Shown here in pieces: positions 62,681 to 64,000 of a stretch of DNA of 64,000 nucleotides. The stretch covers positions 727,267 through 791,266 of the forward strand of contig PTFA01000055.1 of assembly GCA_003342895.1 (NCBI GenBank), given 5' to 3'. Below the pieces are notes generated by a model that worked only from the letters and a program-made list of their open reading frames with translations, was not told the DNA's origin and ran no database searches. The first letter of the stretch is position 1. The number at the start of each line of letters is the position of its first letter. This DNA comes from Casuarius casuarius (Eukaryota; Chordata; Aves; Casuariiformes; Casuariidae). A program made the translations under genes and the position numbers.

Positions 62681-62770
62681 ACTTGACAATAAGTATACCA
62701 GGAATGTCAAGTATATTGTCAAAACACTTGACAATAAGTATACCAGGAATGTCAAGTATATTGTCAAAAC
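62681..62770. repeat. Exact 45-bp tandem duplication
   Basis: 62681-62725 and 62726-62770 are identical. Each unit starts ACTTGACAATAAG and ends TATTGTCAAAAC, so TTGACAATA and TATTGTCAA form 9-base inverted arms inside each unit. The perfect identity means the duplication is young. It encodes a repeated 15-residue peptide in the frame 62683-62889, but nothing suggests it is translated. Confidence 0.95.
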
Positions 62771-62864
62771 TTTGCCTTTTTGTTTTCATTCTGAAAAATC
62801 ATACTTCTAATCCTCATCGACAAAATACCATGAGTCTGAAGCTGGTAGAACTTCACATGGTTTA

Positions 62865-63125
62865 TAAAATCCAGGGCCCTATTCTGTAAGTTTGACATTC
62901 TGACATGTCCGTTTGATATTGCATATGAAACCTGCCTACGTACTTATTTTCCTTCTGGTACATATAAGCATAAACTTCCTGTGAAAGATAAACAGGTCAA
63001 AACAAATACAGTAATAACAGAAGTAGACACTAATCCTGCAGAGACGAGTTTCTTAAAATTTACTCTTGCCAGTAGTCCTCCTGAACTCAATGGAATGTCT
63101 TGCACCTGTAAACATATTCTAAGTT
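62865..63125. repeat. Old amniote interspersed repeat fragments
   Basis: CCAGGGCCCTATTCTG near 62870, CTAATCCTGCAGAGACGAG near 63031 and AGTAGTCCTCCTGAACTCAATGG near 63072 (read as TAGTCCTCCTG, AACTCAATGG) resemble an old repeat with AATCCTGCAG and AGTCCCATTGAAGTCAATGGGA words. The open frame 62981-63280 overlaps it and is probably not a gene. Confidence 0.4.
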
Positions 63126-64000
63126 TAACGCTGGATCGAGTTCATGGCCTGTTACGGGTTTTTAACTTGTGCTTTTCTGCTTCTTTTAAAGAAAAGTTAT
63201 GCATATTTTTAGGAGTAAATACCATGTTTTTAAATGATATAGAAAAATACTTCAAAAAATATGCATGGCTACAGAACTAGATCTTTTGTAAAATATATTT
63301 TTGGAACAGAATTACACTATTTTTATGCATTTTAGAGGAAGGAAGTTAATTCTCTCAGTTTTCTCAGAAGTAGAAGTAATCCTGTCCCCAGAAATTTTTT
63401 GACTGCAAATCAAATTGACAGAAGCAGGTCATACCAGTAACAACAAAACTTTGATGACATTATTTCATTCCTTTTAGTCCATTTGGATGAAGTCTATTTA
63501 TGGCAAAATATTGAAATCATTTGAATGCTGGTTTTTATTTAATGAACTTGAATTTATGTTTTGCTGCACCATATGAATTCAGTGCTCTTGAAAGGAAAAG
63601 CTTTGAACTGGTCCTGTGGAGGGAAGAACAAGAACAAGCTTCTACCTCGTTTTACTTTTGTATTTTAATTTTCACCAGAAAAAGCCTCTGTTGTAATACA
63701 GTGAACAATGGCTTGTGCCTGGTTATTAAATCCTATGGACAACAAAATAATAGGGTAGTGGATTTCACTTCAGGGCCTTCCTTGGCTTATTAAGTCTTGG
63801 GGTTCTCTTTTTGGAAAAGCAAGCAAGCTGTATTTTTCTGACAATGCCTACAGTGGATCCACAGGATTTTTATAAAGGAACTTTCACCAACATCAAGTTA
63901 TAATTTTGATTTTTCCCAGTATTCTTGAGTGTTGAGAACCAAGCACTCAGAATATAAAATCTGTAGTTAAATACTGATATATTTGGATACCTCCAGAAAA
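63126..64000. other. AT-rich non-coding DNA, no gene seen
   Basis: Nothing recognisable. The open frame 63521-63793 (90 codons) has no domain. The sequence runs off the window end without a feature boundary. Confidence 0.5.

Noticed and set aside
62981..63280. 99-codon ATG-led frame as a small protein
   Set aside because: It overlaps words of an old interspersed repeat, with no recognisable domain.

Overview
The window looks like non-coding vertebrate DNA, most likely from a bird; another sauropsid such as a crocodilian is possible. I base this on AT-rich, CpG-poor sequence with few repeats, two decayed CR1-type LINE fragments, several very old SINE-like fragments, and no Alu, L1 or other mammal-specific repeats. 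I found no protein-coding gene that I can name, no tRNA or rRNA gene, no CRISPR array and no bacterial gene organisation. Nearly all open frames are short, have no recognisable domain and fit chance. The window is best read as part of a gene desert or a very large intron.

Layout. 1-15.3 kb is mostly unique AT-rich DNA. It holds conserved-element-like stretches, a TA-rich block (7.98-8.23 kb), a weak tRNA-derived SINE candidate, an 11-bp-arm hairpin (11.92 kb), and a block richer in G+C with stacked minus-strand open frames (12.27-13.55 kb). At 15.54-15.85 kb is the only CpG island, the best promoter candidate; an 18-bp perfect palindrome of homeodomain-like TAAT cores lies about 220 bp before it. 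16-29 kb is again mostly plain, with a G+C-richer block (17.3-17.75 kb), an enhancer-like stretch (24.4-25.05 kb), a tRNA-derived SINE candidate (27.86-27.94 kb) and another G+C-richer block (29.03-29.62 kb).

29.6-46 kb holds a truncated CR1 (34.77-35.01 kb), a cluster of four TGACAG sites (36.7-36.84 kb), a CpG-bearing conserved-like stretch (37.15-37.46 kb), old repeat fragments near 40 kb, a G-quadruplex motif (41.0 kb) and the longest open frame in the window (42.2-42.7 kb). At 46.45-46.85 kb is an open frame with a pyrimidine tract and AG before it and AATAAA just after its stop, which could be an unrecognised terminal exon or a retrocopy.

46.9-64 kb contains a pair of related segments 1.28 kb apart (51.84 and 53.12 kb), an old composite repeat (53.7-54.2 kb), a perfect hairpin (58.98 kb), a MIR/CORE-SINE-like fragment beside a much longer old CR1 (60.3-61.4 kb), and an exact 45-bp tandem duplication (62.68-62.77 kb). 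I see no genes working together. If the window has a function it is probably regulatory, with the CpG island as the natural anchor. I found no convincing new biological system. The findings are leads of modest strength, and conservation or repeat-library searches, which I could not run, would settle most of them.
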